Assembly: GCA_963783355.1 (NCBI GenBank)
Contig: CAWANF010000007.1
Coordinates: 310,001-374,000 of the forward strand
Reading direction: 5' to 3'
DNA length: 64,000 nucleotides
Source: CAWANF01 sp963783355
GTDB taxonomy: Bacteria > Bacteroidota > Rhodothermia > Balneolales > DATFMH01
This document shows, one piece after another, positions 10,047-18,591 of the stretch. Each line of letters starts with the position of its first letter. Positions within the stretch are counted from its first letter, which is position 1. The position numbers were made by a program, and so were the translations under genes. The notes beneath the pieces were generated by a model that worked only from the letters and a program-made list of their open reading frames with translations, had not been told where the DNA came from and ran no database searches.

Positions 10047-10088
10047 GCCGGACAAAAACTAAATTAATTCCATAACCTTCATCATCCC

Positions 10089-10568
10089 TTGAGCTCAAAA
10101 GATTCACATAAATCAACACCGGAAATTGTCAATCGGAAAGCCCGACACGACTACATCGTCGATGAAACGTACGAGGCGGGCCTTGCCCTTAAAGGTACCG
10201 AGGTAAAATCTTTGCGTCAGGGCAAAGCCAGTTTTACCGATTCTTTTGCGTATATGGATCACGGGGAAATATGGCTTAAAGACTTGTACATAAAAGAGTT
10301 TGAACACGGTTCTATATATAATCACGAACCACGCCGTACAAGAAAATTGTTGCTGAAGGGAAGTGAAATCCAGAAAATTGATAAAGCTCTCAAGCAAAAA
10401 GGGTATACGATCATTCCTCTAAAAATATATTTTAAAGGAAGTTATGCCAAGGTACTGATCGGGTTGGCACGCGGGAAAAAGCAATACGACAAACGCCAGG
10501 ATATTGCCAAAAAAGATGTAAAAAGAGAGATGGAGCGGACGCTTAAGAAAAGCCAGTTTAAAGTGTAA
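10089..10568 (+). CDS. smpB: SsrA-binding protein
   Basis: SmpB delivers tmRNA to stalled ribosomes. The 159-residue product contains the family landmarks RKARHDYIVDETYEAGLALKG near the N-terminus, TEVKSLRQGKASFTDSFA, and the basic C-terminal tail ARGKKQYDKRQDIAKKD, which enters the mRNA channel. The start is TTG at 10089; no ATG lies close enough. No tmRNA gene was found in the window. Confidence 0.95.
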   Translation: MSSKDSHKSTPEIVNRKARHDYIVDETYEAGLALKGTEVKSLRQGKASFTDSFAYMDHGEIWLKDLYIKEFEHGSIYNHEPRRTRKLLLKGSEIQKIDKALKQKGYTIIPLKIYFKGSYAKVLIGLARGKKQYDKRQDIAKKDVKREMERTLKKSQFKV

Positions 10569-10813
10569 ACTCCTTCTGTCTGAACCACAGATTAAATAAT
10601 TTCCCGGATTTCATCTCACCGGAACCCCGGCCGTGAGTGGTATTACAGAAAATTACCAAAAAGGTTAATGCCTGGGATAGCAAATTTGAAATATGCGAAG
10701 GGGCCGGTTTGTGGTTTTCGTCATCCGGTTTGCCGGATTCGGTTCTCCTGTTTTCTGTATTCTTCATTCTTTTTTGAAAGATCTGGAGGAACGTCTGTAA
10801 GCCGAATTTTGTA

Positions 10814-10831
10814 TCCCGAAAGCTTTCGGGA
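10814..10831. repeat. Perfect 18-bp palindrome in a 3' arm of rnpB (P19-like)
   Basis: TCCCGAAAGCTTTCGGGA is fully self-complementary and forms a variable arm near the 3' end of RNase P RNA. It matches a related hairpin at 11,058-11,074 and one in the tRNA remnant at 39,425-39,442. Confidence 0.75.
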
Positions 10832-10971
10832 CGGTAATCATTTATCTGGAGTTATTGTCACCAATAACTTCTAGCAACCTACCCGATAGCGTTACGGCAA
10901 GCGGCGCATACTATCTTACTTGGTCTTGCACCCCGTGAGGTTTACCTTGCCCCTGATGTCACCATCAGGGC

Positions 10972-11004
<33 letters not shown>

Positions 11005-11057
11005 TGAACCTGGCGAACCGGATTCATCGGTGGTATTTTTTCTGTGGCACTATCTGT

Positions 11058-11074
11058 CCCCGAAAGTATCGGGG
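11058..11074. repeat. CCCCGAAAG-type hairpin in the rnpB P12 region
   Basis: CCCCGA and TCGGGG flank a 5-base AAGTA loop, in the variable P12 region of the RNA. It is of the same word family as 10,814-10,831. Confidence 0.65.
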
Positions 11075-11188
11075 CCTTCCCGTTAGGAAGCACGGTGCTT
11101 GCTGGTGTTCGGACTTTCCTCTCCGGGCTTTAAGACTCGGAGCGATTACCCGACGTTCCTCTAGTCATTAAACGCCGTCAAACGGATC

Positions 11189-11923
11189 TTATTTTAAAAC
11201 CTGATCCTTGGCAGAGTCAAAGAAACTTTTATCGACAACAATGCGGCCGCTGTTCTCGTCTATTACGATCTTATTCTTTCTGCGAACTTCCATTTGAGTT
11301 TGCGGCGGCAACATCATACCAAGACAAGAACCACGTTCCATCGCAACAACGGCAATACCATTCGTCAAACCATCGCGCAAACGCTGATAACTTTTCATAT
11401 ATCGATCGGAAAGTTTTTCAGCTGCCGAATTCCGTTTCTTCATGAGTTCTTTTTCCTCTGCCTCGGTTTGCTTAATCACTTCGTCGAGGTTCTTTTGCTT
11501 TTCCTCGATAACTTCTTGAGTATCGGCCAGAGACTCCTCGTATTCTTTCAGGTTTTTTTCACATTCTACCTGAAGAATGGCAATCTCTTCGAGACGGGAT
11601 TTGGAATTTTCGACGCGTTGTTTTTGTGATTCTATTTCTTTGGTAATGGCATCGTATTCGCGGTTATTGCGAACCGTCATCTGCTGTTTCTCATACTTAT
11701 CAACCAAAGACTCAGATTCCTTAATATCCACCTCCAGACTGGCGGCCTCATTTTTAAGACTGGTCTGAGTATCCTTTGTATTGCTAACTTGAGCTTCGAG
11801 ACGAGCGATATCCGTTTCGATATCCATTATTTCTTCAGGCAAATCACCTCTCAGTCTGCCGATTTCATCGATACGTGAATCAATAAACTGAAGATTTGCC
11901 AAATTTTGAAGAACTTCTTCCAT
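11189..11923 (-). CDS. DUF164-type coiled-coil protein with degenerate zinc ribbon
   Basis: The 244-residue product is almost entirely coiled coil (about 20-180) with the family block NNREYDAITKEIESQKQR, and ends in the region that in relatives is a four-Cys zinc ribbon. Here that segment reads RGSCLGMMLPPQTQMEVRRK, then KIVIDENSGRIVVD. The LPPQ..ME.R spacer is preserved, but only one of the four expected cysteines remains. The protein is therefore recognisable as the C4-type zinc-ribbon (DUF164/CdsZ-like) family but probably does not bind zinc. It lies 5 bases after the Nif3-like gene and is cotranscribed with it, a common pairing in bacteria. Confidence 0.85.
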   Translation of the reverse strand: MEEVLQNLANLQFIDSRIDEIGRLRGDLPEEIMDIETDIARLEAQVSNTKDTQTSLKNEAASLEVDIKESESLVDKYEKQQMTVRNNREYDAITKEIESQKQRVENSKSRLEEIAILQVECEKNLKEYEESLADTQEVIEEKQKNLDEVIKQTEAEEKELMKKRNSAAEKLSDRYMKSYQRLRDGLTNGIAVVAMERGSCLGMMLPPQTQMEVRRKNKIVIDENSGRIVVDKSFFDSAKDQVLK

Positions 11924-11928
11924 ATATG

Positions 11929-13020
11929 CTACACCTGAACGTTTTTATTTACCGGATTTTGTTTAGAATGAAATTCTTGAACAAAGACCCTCATAGAATT
12001 CGTACAAACCTGTGCAGATAACACTTCCACACCAGGGAATGCCTTTTTTAATTCGTACTGCATCACTTCAACAATGGGGATTTCGCTTTCGTAATGCCCG
12101 ACATCGAGTAACATGAATGAATCATCTTCCAGAAAATAATCATGGTACTTTATATCGGCTGTCACAAAAGCCTGTGCACCTTTTGCCCGTGCCGTTCCAG
12201 CCAGGGACACTCCGGCACCACCACAGACAGCCACTGTCTTAATTTGATCCGGATTACCGGTATAACGCACGGCTTCCAGATTCAATGCCCGAGATACCTT
12301 TTGCAAAAAATCGTTGCCTGATAATGATTTCGGATAATCGCCCATCGCTCCCATTCCGAATTCTTTCGTGGAATTTTCCAGCGCCAGAATCTCCAAACCG
12401 GATTCATAACCCGGAATACAATTACCCAGCCAATCAAACAGCCATTTTTCACGACTTTTTTCGTACCGAATTTCGAGTTTCAACCCGGCATCACCTGTCG
12501 TTCCTTTTTGAACCGAAAGCGATGCGTTTTCTTTGAGGCCTGCCTGTTCCAAATCACGAATCAATCCACTGATATTTTGACCGAAAACCGTAACACGGGC
12601 CAGACGAAGCGTTTGATAATCATCGGCCAGAAAACGGATATTTTCGAGCCCGAGACGTTTAGCGAGAACAAAAGAAACCCCACCAACAGCAGCATCCAGG
12701 TTAGTATGGGCAGCAAATGCCGCAATATCATTCCGGATAAGTTTGTAGATGGCGGCCCCTTGCTTTGTTTCCGAACGGATACTTTTCAGGCCTTTAAAAA
12801 TGAGTGGATGATGAGAGACAATCAGATCACAATTCAGATCAATGGCTTCATCGATAACTTCTTCGGTGAGATCAAGAGAGGTAAGGATACGTGATACTTT
12901 TTTATCAGAATGTCCGACGAGTAAACCTACATTGTCGTAATCAAGCTTGATGCTTTGGGGAGCCCAGTTTTCAAAAAAACGTGAAATATGACTTACTTTC
13001 GTTGTCATGTCCCGGGTCAC
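11929..13020 (-). CDS. Nif3-like dinuclear metal-centre protein
   Basis: The 363-residue protein belongs to the Nif3/YbgI/YqfO family. N-terminal landmarks are DNVGLLVG, LDLTEEVIDEAI, the metal-binding IVSHHPLIFKGLKS, and later AAHTNLDAA. The C-terminal half has the AVCGGAG, ADIKYHDYF and LLDVGHYESE blocks with further ligands. The length indicates the version with a PII/CutA-like insert (about 130-230). Biochemical function is unsettled; it is often annotated as GTP cyclohydrolase I type 2. A GGAGG lies 6 bases before the GTG at 13,020, which supports that start over the ATG four codons on. Confidence 0.92.
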   Translation of the reverse strand: MTRDMTTKVSHISRFFENWAPQSIKLDYDNVGLLVGHSDKKVSRILTSLDLTEEVIDEAIDLNCDLIVSHHPLIFKGLKSIRSETKQGAAIYKLIRNDIAAFAAHTNLDAAVGGVSFVLAKRLGLENIRFLADDYQTLRLARVTVFGQNISGLIRDLEQAGLKENASLSVQKGTTGDAGLKLEIRYEKSREKWLFDWLGNCIPGYESGLEILALENSTKEFGMGAMGDYPKSLSGNDFLQKVSRALNLEAVRYTGNPDQIKTVAVCGGAGVSLAGTARAKGAQAFVTADIKYHDYFLEDDSFMLLDVGHYESEIPIVEVMQYELKKAFPGVEVLSAQVCTNSMRVFVQEFHSKQNPVNKNVQV

Positions 13021-13268
13021 CTACATCCTCCGTTTTTGTTTGTTACCCTTACTGAGATGTAAGCACCCCGTTATTCCCTTTATTATGTAAAACTGCAATA
13101 TTCTGATAATAACGATCACGGGATCTTTGTTTATTAGGAACTTAAAATATACGACTTATTCATTAATCTTAAAAGTCCCTTTATTGTTATTTTTAATCCA
13201 TGCATCTTGTATGCCGAATAAAAACGGAAAAAAATATTTCTTTAACGCTTTAAAAAACTATTTTTTTG

Positions 13269-13982
13269 ATGGAAGAAATTGATATTTGTAAAAATATTGA
13301 GACGATACGCGCACGTATAGACGCCGCCTGCCACAAAGCCGGAAGAAAGCCATCTGATGTAACTCTTATCGCTGTAAGCAAAATGAAACCCCTGGAATTG
13401 ATTGAACAGGCCTCAAAATGCGGACAAATTCATTTTGGAGAGAACAAAGTGCAGGAACTAACCGACAAAATGGATCATTTCGGTTTGGATCTTAAATGGC
13501 ACATGATTGGAACGCTTCAAACGAATAAAATCAAATACCTGACAGACCGCGTCGACTGGATTCATTCTATTCCTAAAATCAAGGCACTGAAAGAGCTGGA
13601 AAAACGGGCGTCACAATCCCAAAGAGTTATCGACACGTTGATCCAGGTCAATATCAGCAACGAGGATCAAAAAAGCGGATGCGAACCTGAAGATTTAAGG
13701 AAGCTGCTGGAATATGCTCAGCCACTGCAATGGGTTCGTATCAACGGCTTAATGGGAATTGCGTCACTGGATGAAGATCCTGAAAACGTGCGTCCTCAAT
13801 TTCGTTTGTTACGTGAATTATGCGACCAACATAAAGATCTGGAAAACGAGCATATCCGGCTTCGTCATTTATCGATGGGCATGACTCACGACTTTGAAGT
13901 AGCCATCGAAGAAGGGGCAACGATGATTCGAATCGGAACGGCTATTTTCGGTAAACGCAACTACAAAGCCAATAATTCGTAA
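13269..13982 (+). CDS. YggS-family PLP homeostasis protein
   Basis: The 237-residue protein is of the YggS/PLPBP fold-type III family, which binds pyridoxal phosphate and buffers it without known catalysis. Diagnostic segments are LIAVSKMKP (PLP lysine in the first part), HFGENKVQEL, WHMIGTLQTNK and LSMGMTHDFEVAIEEGATMIRIGTAIFG at the C-terminus. The ATG at 13,269 follows an in-frame TTG by one codon and is preferred. It heads a same-strand run with PspB-like peptides, divIVA and purine nucleoside phosphorylase. Confidence 0.94.
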   Translation: MEEIDICKNIETIRARIDAACHKAGRKPSDVTLIAVSKMKPLELIEQASKCGQIHFGENKVQELTDKMDHFGLDLKWHMIGTLQTNKIKYLTDRVDWIHSIPKIKALKELEKRASQSQRVIDTLIQVNISNEDQKSGCEPEDLRKLLEYAQPLQWVRINGLMGIASLDEDPENVRPQFRLLRELCDQHKDLENEHIRLRHLSMGMTHDFEVAIEEGATMIRIGTAIFGKRNYKANNS

Positions 13983-14057
13983 AATTAGTAGTTTAATTCA
14001 TCCCAAATATTTTTAGATTGCAATAATAGTCACAAAACACTTTAAAAAATTTGTTAT

Positions 14058-14369
14058 ATGATGACCTGGATATGGGTGTTGATTCCTCTGGTAGCCATCG
14101 TTACGAGTTTCATTCTTAAATTCCAGAGAAATCAATACGTCATGGCTGACAAAAGCAGGGAAATGAACAAAGAAGTGCAGGATCTTGAAAATCAATTGAA
14201 AGCCATGCAGAGACGAATCGAAAATCTTGAAGCCATTGCCGCTGCGGAACCAGAAAATTTCCGTGAAGAAAAAATAAAGCAAAACGCTCCGCCGGGTTTC
14301 GAAGACACTCCGGAGCAGATCAACCGGAAAACCGTTGAAAAAATGGCTAAAAACAAGATAAACTCATGA
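14058..14369 (+). CDS. PspB-like single-pass membrane protein 1
   Basis: The 103-residue product has one N-terminal membrane segment (about 3-20), then a basic stretch and a coiled coil ending in RRIENLEAIAA, followed by an acidic/polar tail. The layout and the xxRIENLExI ending resemble the phage-shock protein PspB, but length and tail differ. Its last codons overlap the next gene by 4 bases (ATGA), which implies translational coupling. The neighbour has the same architecture, so the two are probably a duplicated pair or hetero-oligomer. The role is unknown; envelope stress or a link to DivIVA downstream is only a guess. Confidence 0.7.
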   Translation: MMTWIWVLIPLVAIVTSFILKFQRNQYVMADKSREMNKEVQDLENQLKAMQRRIENLEAIAAAEPENFREEKIKQNAPPGFEDTPEQINRKTVEKMAKNKINS

Positions 14370-14695
14370 CTCACGAAGAATTTATAATTGCTTTAATTTC
14401 CGTAATAGCCGGAACCACTTTGGTAGGTGTAATATTCTCGAGTATCACGAGGCTTATTCGACATTGGATTGATTCAAGAAAGCACACTTCTCAGGATGAT
14501 TTAATTTCCATTGCCAAAGAGTTCAAAGCCTATCAGCAAAACGTGGAACGACGTTTGCAAAATCTCGAGGCTATCGCAGCAGAAGATAAAAACAGCCAGC
14601 CATTACTGGATTATGAGGAAGATGACAAGTTAAACGATGATGTAAAATATCAATCCGAAAGCCATCTGCAGAATATGCTAAAAAAGTCGAGGTAG
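14366..14695 (+). CDS. PspB-like single-pass membrane protein 2
   Basis: The 109-residue product has a membrane segment at about 8-27, a basic juxtamembrane part (RLIRHWIDSRKH), and a coiled coil ending in RRLQNLEAIAA, the same motif as in the gene it overlaps. The tail is acidic (LLDYEEDDKLNDD). It starts within the stop of the preceding gene, so expression of the two is coupled. divIVA follows 94 bases later on the same strand. No firm family assignment beyond PspB-like. Confidence 0.7.
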   Translation: MTHEEFIIALISVIAGTTLVGVIFSSITRLIRHWIDSRKHTSQDDLISIAKEFKAYQQNVERRLQNLEAIAAEDKNSQPLLDYEEDDKLNDDVKYQSESHLQNMLKKSR

Positions 14696-14789
14696 ATAAC
14701 ATTTCGAGCTATTTTCTAAGTATATTGAATCGAAGCCTGCGTGGCTTTCAGATGAATTTTTTTCACCCAATTCTACACACTGCTTTACT

Positions 14790-15404
14790 ATGAAATTAAC
14801 AGCTTTAGAAATCAAACAACAAAAATTTGAACGTTCTATCCGTGGGTATGACATTTCTGAAGTTAATGCTTTTTTAGGTGTCGTTGCGAGCGAATGGGAG
14901 CATTTGGTTGGCAAGAACCGAGAACTGGAAAATGAAATCCAGCAAATGCGTGATAAACTCAAACATTATGAACGAGTAGAAGAAGCGCTACATGAGACCT
15001 TGCAAACGGCCAAAGAATCGGCAGAACAACGATTGAGCGGTGCCAAGAGCGAAGCCAAGAACCGGATTGAAAAGGCAGAAATGGAAGCGGAACGAATCGT
15101 CCGGGAAGCACAACAACAACGCCAGCAAATGCGACAGGGAATCCTTGGCCTGCTCGACCGCCGTGAAGAAATCATCCGTGGTATCAGTTCATATCTCGAT
15201 TTAGCCAAGGAATCGCTGGATTCATTCTCCCGGGATGAAGCAGCTATGTTTTCATTACCGAAAGAAGAAGAAAGTCCGGTTCTTAAAAGATTCGAACAGA
15301 ACGGCGAAAGCAGGAACAACAATCATAACCATCAGGCAGAAAAAAATAAAAATACAGTACCGGGAGTAGAAGATATTGACGATATTCTTGATGAGATTGA
15401 ATAA
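14790..15404 (+). CDS. DivIVA-domain protein
   Basis: The 204-residue protein begins with a DivIVA lipid-binding domain: MKLTALEIKQQKFERSIRGYDISEVNAFL, where the F..S.RGYD.SEV..FL pattern is the family signature. A long coiled coil runs from about 35 to 125, rich in Ala, Arg and Glu, followed by a polar tail with an Asn/His patch. DivIVA proteins sense curved membrane and organise polar growth or septum sites. The job in FCB bacteria is not well established. It lies 25 bases upstream of the purine nucleoside phosphorylase gene. Confidence 0.88.
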   Translation: MKLTALEIKQQKFERSIRGYDISEVNAFLGVVASEWEHLVGKNRELENEIQQMRDKLKHYERVEEALHETLQTAKESAEQRLSGAKSEAKNRIEKAEMEAERIVREAQQQRQQMRQGILGLLDRREEIIRGISSYLDLAKESLDSFSRDEAAMFSLPKEEESPVLKRFEQNGESRNNNHNHQAEKNKNTVPGVEDIDDILDEIE

Positions 15405-15429
15405 TTATTTATCAGCCAATTATTAAAGG

Positions 15430-16266
15430 ATGAAATCTGACACCGTAGAATCATTTCGCCAAAATAGAAAAGAAGCACTTCAGTACATTAAAAAACAGAC
15501 GAACCTCAAACCGGAATATGTCATTATTTTAGGAACCGGGCTGGGCCGTTTAGCCGATCAAATGGAAGTAGAAACAACTATTTCTTACACTGATATCCCT
15601 CATTTCCCCACATCTACAGTCGAGAGCCATGCCGGCAGGCTGCTATTTGGAAAGTTGTCTGGTAAAAATGTGGTGGCCATGCAGGGACGCTTTCATTATT
15701 ACGAAGGCTACAGCATGCAGCAAATCGTCTTCCCTTTGCGGGTTCTGCAGGCTAATGGTGCTCATACTCTTTTCGTATCAAATGCCGCCGGCGGCATGAA
15801 CCCGTTGTATCGCCGTGGCGACATCATGTGTATCACCGACCATATCAATATGCTGGGAGACAACCCGTTAATCGGCCCGAATGACGACGAACTTGGCGTT
15901 CGTTTTCCCGATATGAGCGAGCCATATTCCGTGGAACTGATCCGGCGTGCCGAAGACGTGGCCCTGAAAAACGGCATCAAAATGCAGCAGGGGATTTACG
16001 TTGCCGTAACCGGACCAAACCTGGAAACAAAAGCAGAATATCGATTCCTGAGAATGCTCGGGGCAGATGTTGTTGGAATGAGCACGGTACCTGAAGTTAT
16101 AGCAGCCGTGCATATGGGAATGAAAGTACTCGGTATTTCAGTTATAACCGATGAGTGTTTTCCGGATGCACTGGAACCTGTTAAAATGGCTGATATCCTT
16201 GCAGCAGCCGATTTAGCGGAACCCAAAATGACACAGGTTATCAGTGGTGTTCTGAAGAGTTTATAA
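15430..16266 (+). CDS. punA: Purine nucleoside phosphorylase
   Basis: The 278-residue trimeric-type enzyme cleaves inosine and guanosine with phosphate to base and ribose 1-phosphate. Visible landmarks are the N-terminal ILGTGLGRLAD, the Gly-rich phosphate site, MQGRFHYYEGY, SNAAGGMNP, the base-site YVAVTGPNLETKAEYR, and GADVVGMSTVPEVIAA. The ATG at 15,430 has AAAGG upstream. Likely cotranscribed with divIVA. Confidence 0.94.
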   Translation: MKSDTVESFRQNRKEALQYIKKQTNLKPEYVIILGTGLGRLADQMEVETTISYTDIPHFPTSTVESHAGRLLFGKLSGKNVVAMQGRFHYYEGYSMQQIVFPLRVLQANGAHTLFVSNAAGGMNPLYRRGDIMCITDHINMLGDNPLIGPNDDELGVRFPDMSEPYSVELIRRAEDVALKNGIKMQQGIYVAVTGPNLETKAEYRFLRMLGADVVGMSTVPEVIAAVHMGMKVLGISVITDECFPDALEPVKMADILAAADLAEPKMTQVISGVLKSL

Positions 16267-16335
16267 TTTCAATAAATAACGCTTTATTTACCGTAATATT
16301 AAGTGTAATTTTATCGTTGTTTATACATTGTACAC

Positions 16336-17196
16336 ATGCTGAAACCTGCAAGGGCTAAGCGCGTTCTTAATCAATCATTTCAAATATACTTACCCACTAT
16401 GCATCTCGACAATTCCAATGATGATATTTGGGATGAATACCAATGGGAAAACCACATCAATGAAATTGAAGAAAAAAGTGACCAGCTGAAAGAATTTATC
16501 AATTCTACCTGGGGTGAAGGCACACCAAGTTGGTTGCGTTTTCTCAACGAGTACAGCTCCGAGCTGGAAGCCATTGATGCTTATATTGAAGAAGAACTCT
16601 TGTTTGAAGAGGCCTACTTCCCCGACGATGATGACGAGGATTTTGAATCTGATGAGGATGATGTAGATGACGACCTGTTTTTCGGACAGGATGATTCCGA
16701 AACCTTCGACGATTATGAGGAAGATGATGATCTTTTCGACGAAGATGACGACGAGGACTTCCTGGAAGGTGAAGAATGGAAAAACGATAGTGAAGAATAT
16801 GTAATGAGTGATTACGGCTCTATCGACAATCTCCGCATCTATAATGAAGCCAGAAATCTGGGCGCTCATCTACTGAAATATGTTGATAAGAAACCCGGAT
16901 ATATCCAGAATACGACCTTTGTACAGTTTGTTACCGAAGTATTGCAAATAAGCTGCAAACTGGCAGCCGGATACAGTTTCGGATTTGATAAGGACGTTCT
17001 TGGGGCTAATATCACGTACACAAAAAAAGCGTTGTTTTATGCCAACCGCTCGTTAACTCTGCTTCAGTCTATGCGCAATAAGAACACATTCCGCCGTGAT
17101 GAATATTATCGCCTGCACGAATGGATTTTCGAAATTCGAAATGACATCGGCGTTTACATCCAGGATATGCGGGAACAATTTTACAGCGGTTTTTGA
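16336..17196 (+). CDS. Highly acidic protein of unknown function
   Basis: The 286-residue product (265 if it starts at the ATG at 16,399) has an N-terminal helical segment, a central run almost wholly Asp and Glu (about residues 94-150), and a C-terminal helical domain with RIYNEARNLGAHLLKYV, LQISCKLAAGYSFGFDKDVLGANI and RLHEWIFEIRNDIGVYIQ. The C-terminal part, with several conserved-looking aromatic and Arg positions, could be a four-helix domain. It follows purine nucleoside phosphorylase and ends in a strong terminator. I do not recognise a family. The Asp/Glu run could bind a basic partner or cations. Confidence 0.7.
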   Translation: MLKPARAKRVLNQSFQIYLPTMHLDNSNDDIWDEYQWENHINEIEEKSDQLKEFINSTWGEGTPSWLRFLNEYSSELEAIDAYIEEELLFEEAYFPDDDDEDFESDEDDVDDDLFFGQDDSETFDDYEEDDDLFDEDDDEDFLEGEEWKNDSEEYVMSDYGSIDNLRIYNEARNLGAHLLKYVDKKPGYIQNTTFVQFVTEVLQISCKLAAGYSFGFDKDVLGANITYTKKALFYANRSLTLLQSMRNKNTFRRDEYYRLHEWIFEIRNDIGVYIQDMREQFYSGF

Positions 17197-17217
17197 TTTA
17201 AAAAGAATATGAAAATG

Positions 17218-17250
17218 AAAAAGGGGATTCGGTTATCGGTCCCCTTTTTT
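17218..17250 (+). terminator. Rho-independent terminator after the acidic-protein gene
   Basis: Arms AAAAAGGGGA (17,218-17,227) and TCCCCTTTTT (17,240-17,249) form a 10-bp stem running into six T residues. This is a strong intrinsic terminator 22 bases after the stop. Confidence 0.9.
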
Positions 17251-17289
17251 ACATGCCAGTTTTAGAAGAGTCTAAAAAAATTGGGCTTA

Positions 17290-17317
17290 GCATAGGGCTA
17301 AGGGCATAGCGCACAGC
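17290..17317. repeat. Four degenerate heptads in a convergent junction
   Basis: Consecutive 7-base units GCATAGG, GCTAAGG, GCATAGC and GCACAGC lie between the convergent genes ending at 17,196 and 17,401. Similar words in the opposite sense appear at 17,381-17,400. Confidence 0.6.
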
Positions 17318-17400
17318 GAAAAATAGTAGTTTAGCCAACATATATAAATGTAATATTAAGGCCAATATTTACTCTCTGCTCCATGCTCTAAGCATATTGC

Positions 17401-18426
17401 TTAATGCCAGATTTTTACCTCAAAAACTCCTTTTGAATTAGCTACCCCACGAAACATGCCTTGCGTGTTGAACGTCATCGTATAAGAACCGTCGTGGCTC
17501 ACTCCGATGACACCGCCATCTCCCGGATCCAGTTTATGGTTAATCACTTCGCCGGCTGCCTGCTGAAGCGTCATTCCTTTATATTGCATGAGAGCCGAGA
17601 TATCATAGGACACGTTATGCCTGATAAATTTTTCACCTATACCGGTTCCCGAAATAGCACAAGTTGCATTATTGGCATAAGTCCCGGCACCCGGAATAGG
17701 AGAATCACCAATACGTCCGGGCATCTTATTCGTCAGTCCACCGGTAGAAGTACCAGCAGCCAGGTTTCCATCTTCGTCCAGAACTACGCAGCCAACCGTA
17801 CCCATTTTATGTTCATCAAAAATGACTTTTGGATCGTGATCCAGTAAGGCCGTTTTATCACCTTGCGCCCGTTTTAATTGCTCCAGGCGGCGCGGAGTAT
17901 CAAAGTAGGACTGAGGTTCCATTTTCACCCCCATTTTTTTGGCAAAATCCTCAGCCCCCTGATAGGCAAGCAGCACATGTGGCGTATGTTCCATCACCAG
18001 GCGAGCCAGCGAAATGGGATTTTTAACAGTGCTCACTCCGGCTACGGCTCCGGCCTTCAGATTACTCCCGTCCATAATACAGGCATCCATTTCATGTGTT
18101 CCGGCACTCGTATAAACGGCTCCGCGACCGGCATTAAAATGAGGATCATTTTCCAGGTAATTGATCACTTTCTCAACGGCGTCCATTCCTTTTCCACCAT
18201 TCTCCAGTACATTCTTTCCAATGTTCAAAGCCGTTTGCAGGCTTTTAATATACTGTTGTTTCACGCTGTCGGGTATATCCTTCGAAATGACACCGGCCCC
18301 GCCGTGAATAACAATAGTCCATTTTCCTTTTGTCTTTTGAGACATCGCTTCTGCTTTCATTTTGTTTTTAGAACTACAGGCAGTAAAAAGCAACACTACT
18401 GAAATAACTAAATAACGTAATCGCAT
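17401..18426 (-). CDS. Isoaspartyl peptidase / type III L-asparaginase, lipoprotein form
   Basis: The 341-residue product is an N-terminal-nucleophile hydrolase. It starts with a lipoprotein signal peptide (lipobox FTAC at about residue 17). The alpha part opens with WTIVIHGGAGVIS and NAGRGAVYTSAGTHEMDA. Self-cleavage should occur at HKMGTVGCVVLD, freeing the catalytic Thr, followed by the GTSTGGLTNKMPGRIGDSPIPGAGTYA substrate region. The enzyme removes isoaspartyl residues or hydrolyses asparagine. The signal peptide puts it in the periplasm or outer membrane, which is common in Bacteroidota relatives. It is a single gene, divergent from comEC. Confidence 0.92.
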   Translation of the reverse strand: MRLRYLVISVVLLFTACSSKNKMKAEAMSQKTKGKWTIVIHGGAGVISKDIPDSVKQQYIKSLQTALNIGKNVLENGGKGMDAVEKVINYLENDPHFNAGRGAVYTSAGTHEMDACIMDGSNLKAGAVAGVSTVKNPISLARLVMEHTPHVLLAYQGAEDFAKKMGVKMEPQSYFDTPRRLEQLKRAQGDKTALLDHDPKVIFDEHKMGTVGCVVLDEDGNLAAGTSTGGLTNKMPGRIGDSPIPGAGTYANNATCAISGTGIGEKFIRHNVSYDISALMQYKGMTLQQAAGEVINHKLDPGDGGVIGVSHDGSYTMTFNTQGMFRGVANSKGVFEVKIWH

Positions 18427-18591
18427 AATTCACCCTCACAGAATCAAGCTTTGATATTTACCTCCTCTTATTTACGAATGAAACTAACTTGCTTTTTTAG
18501 TCCGTCTTTTGCAACAAAATGTAGCGTATTTACATCATTTATAACAAGACTTTACATGTAAGGGTCAGGATGTTATCGCATCATAGATAGT

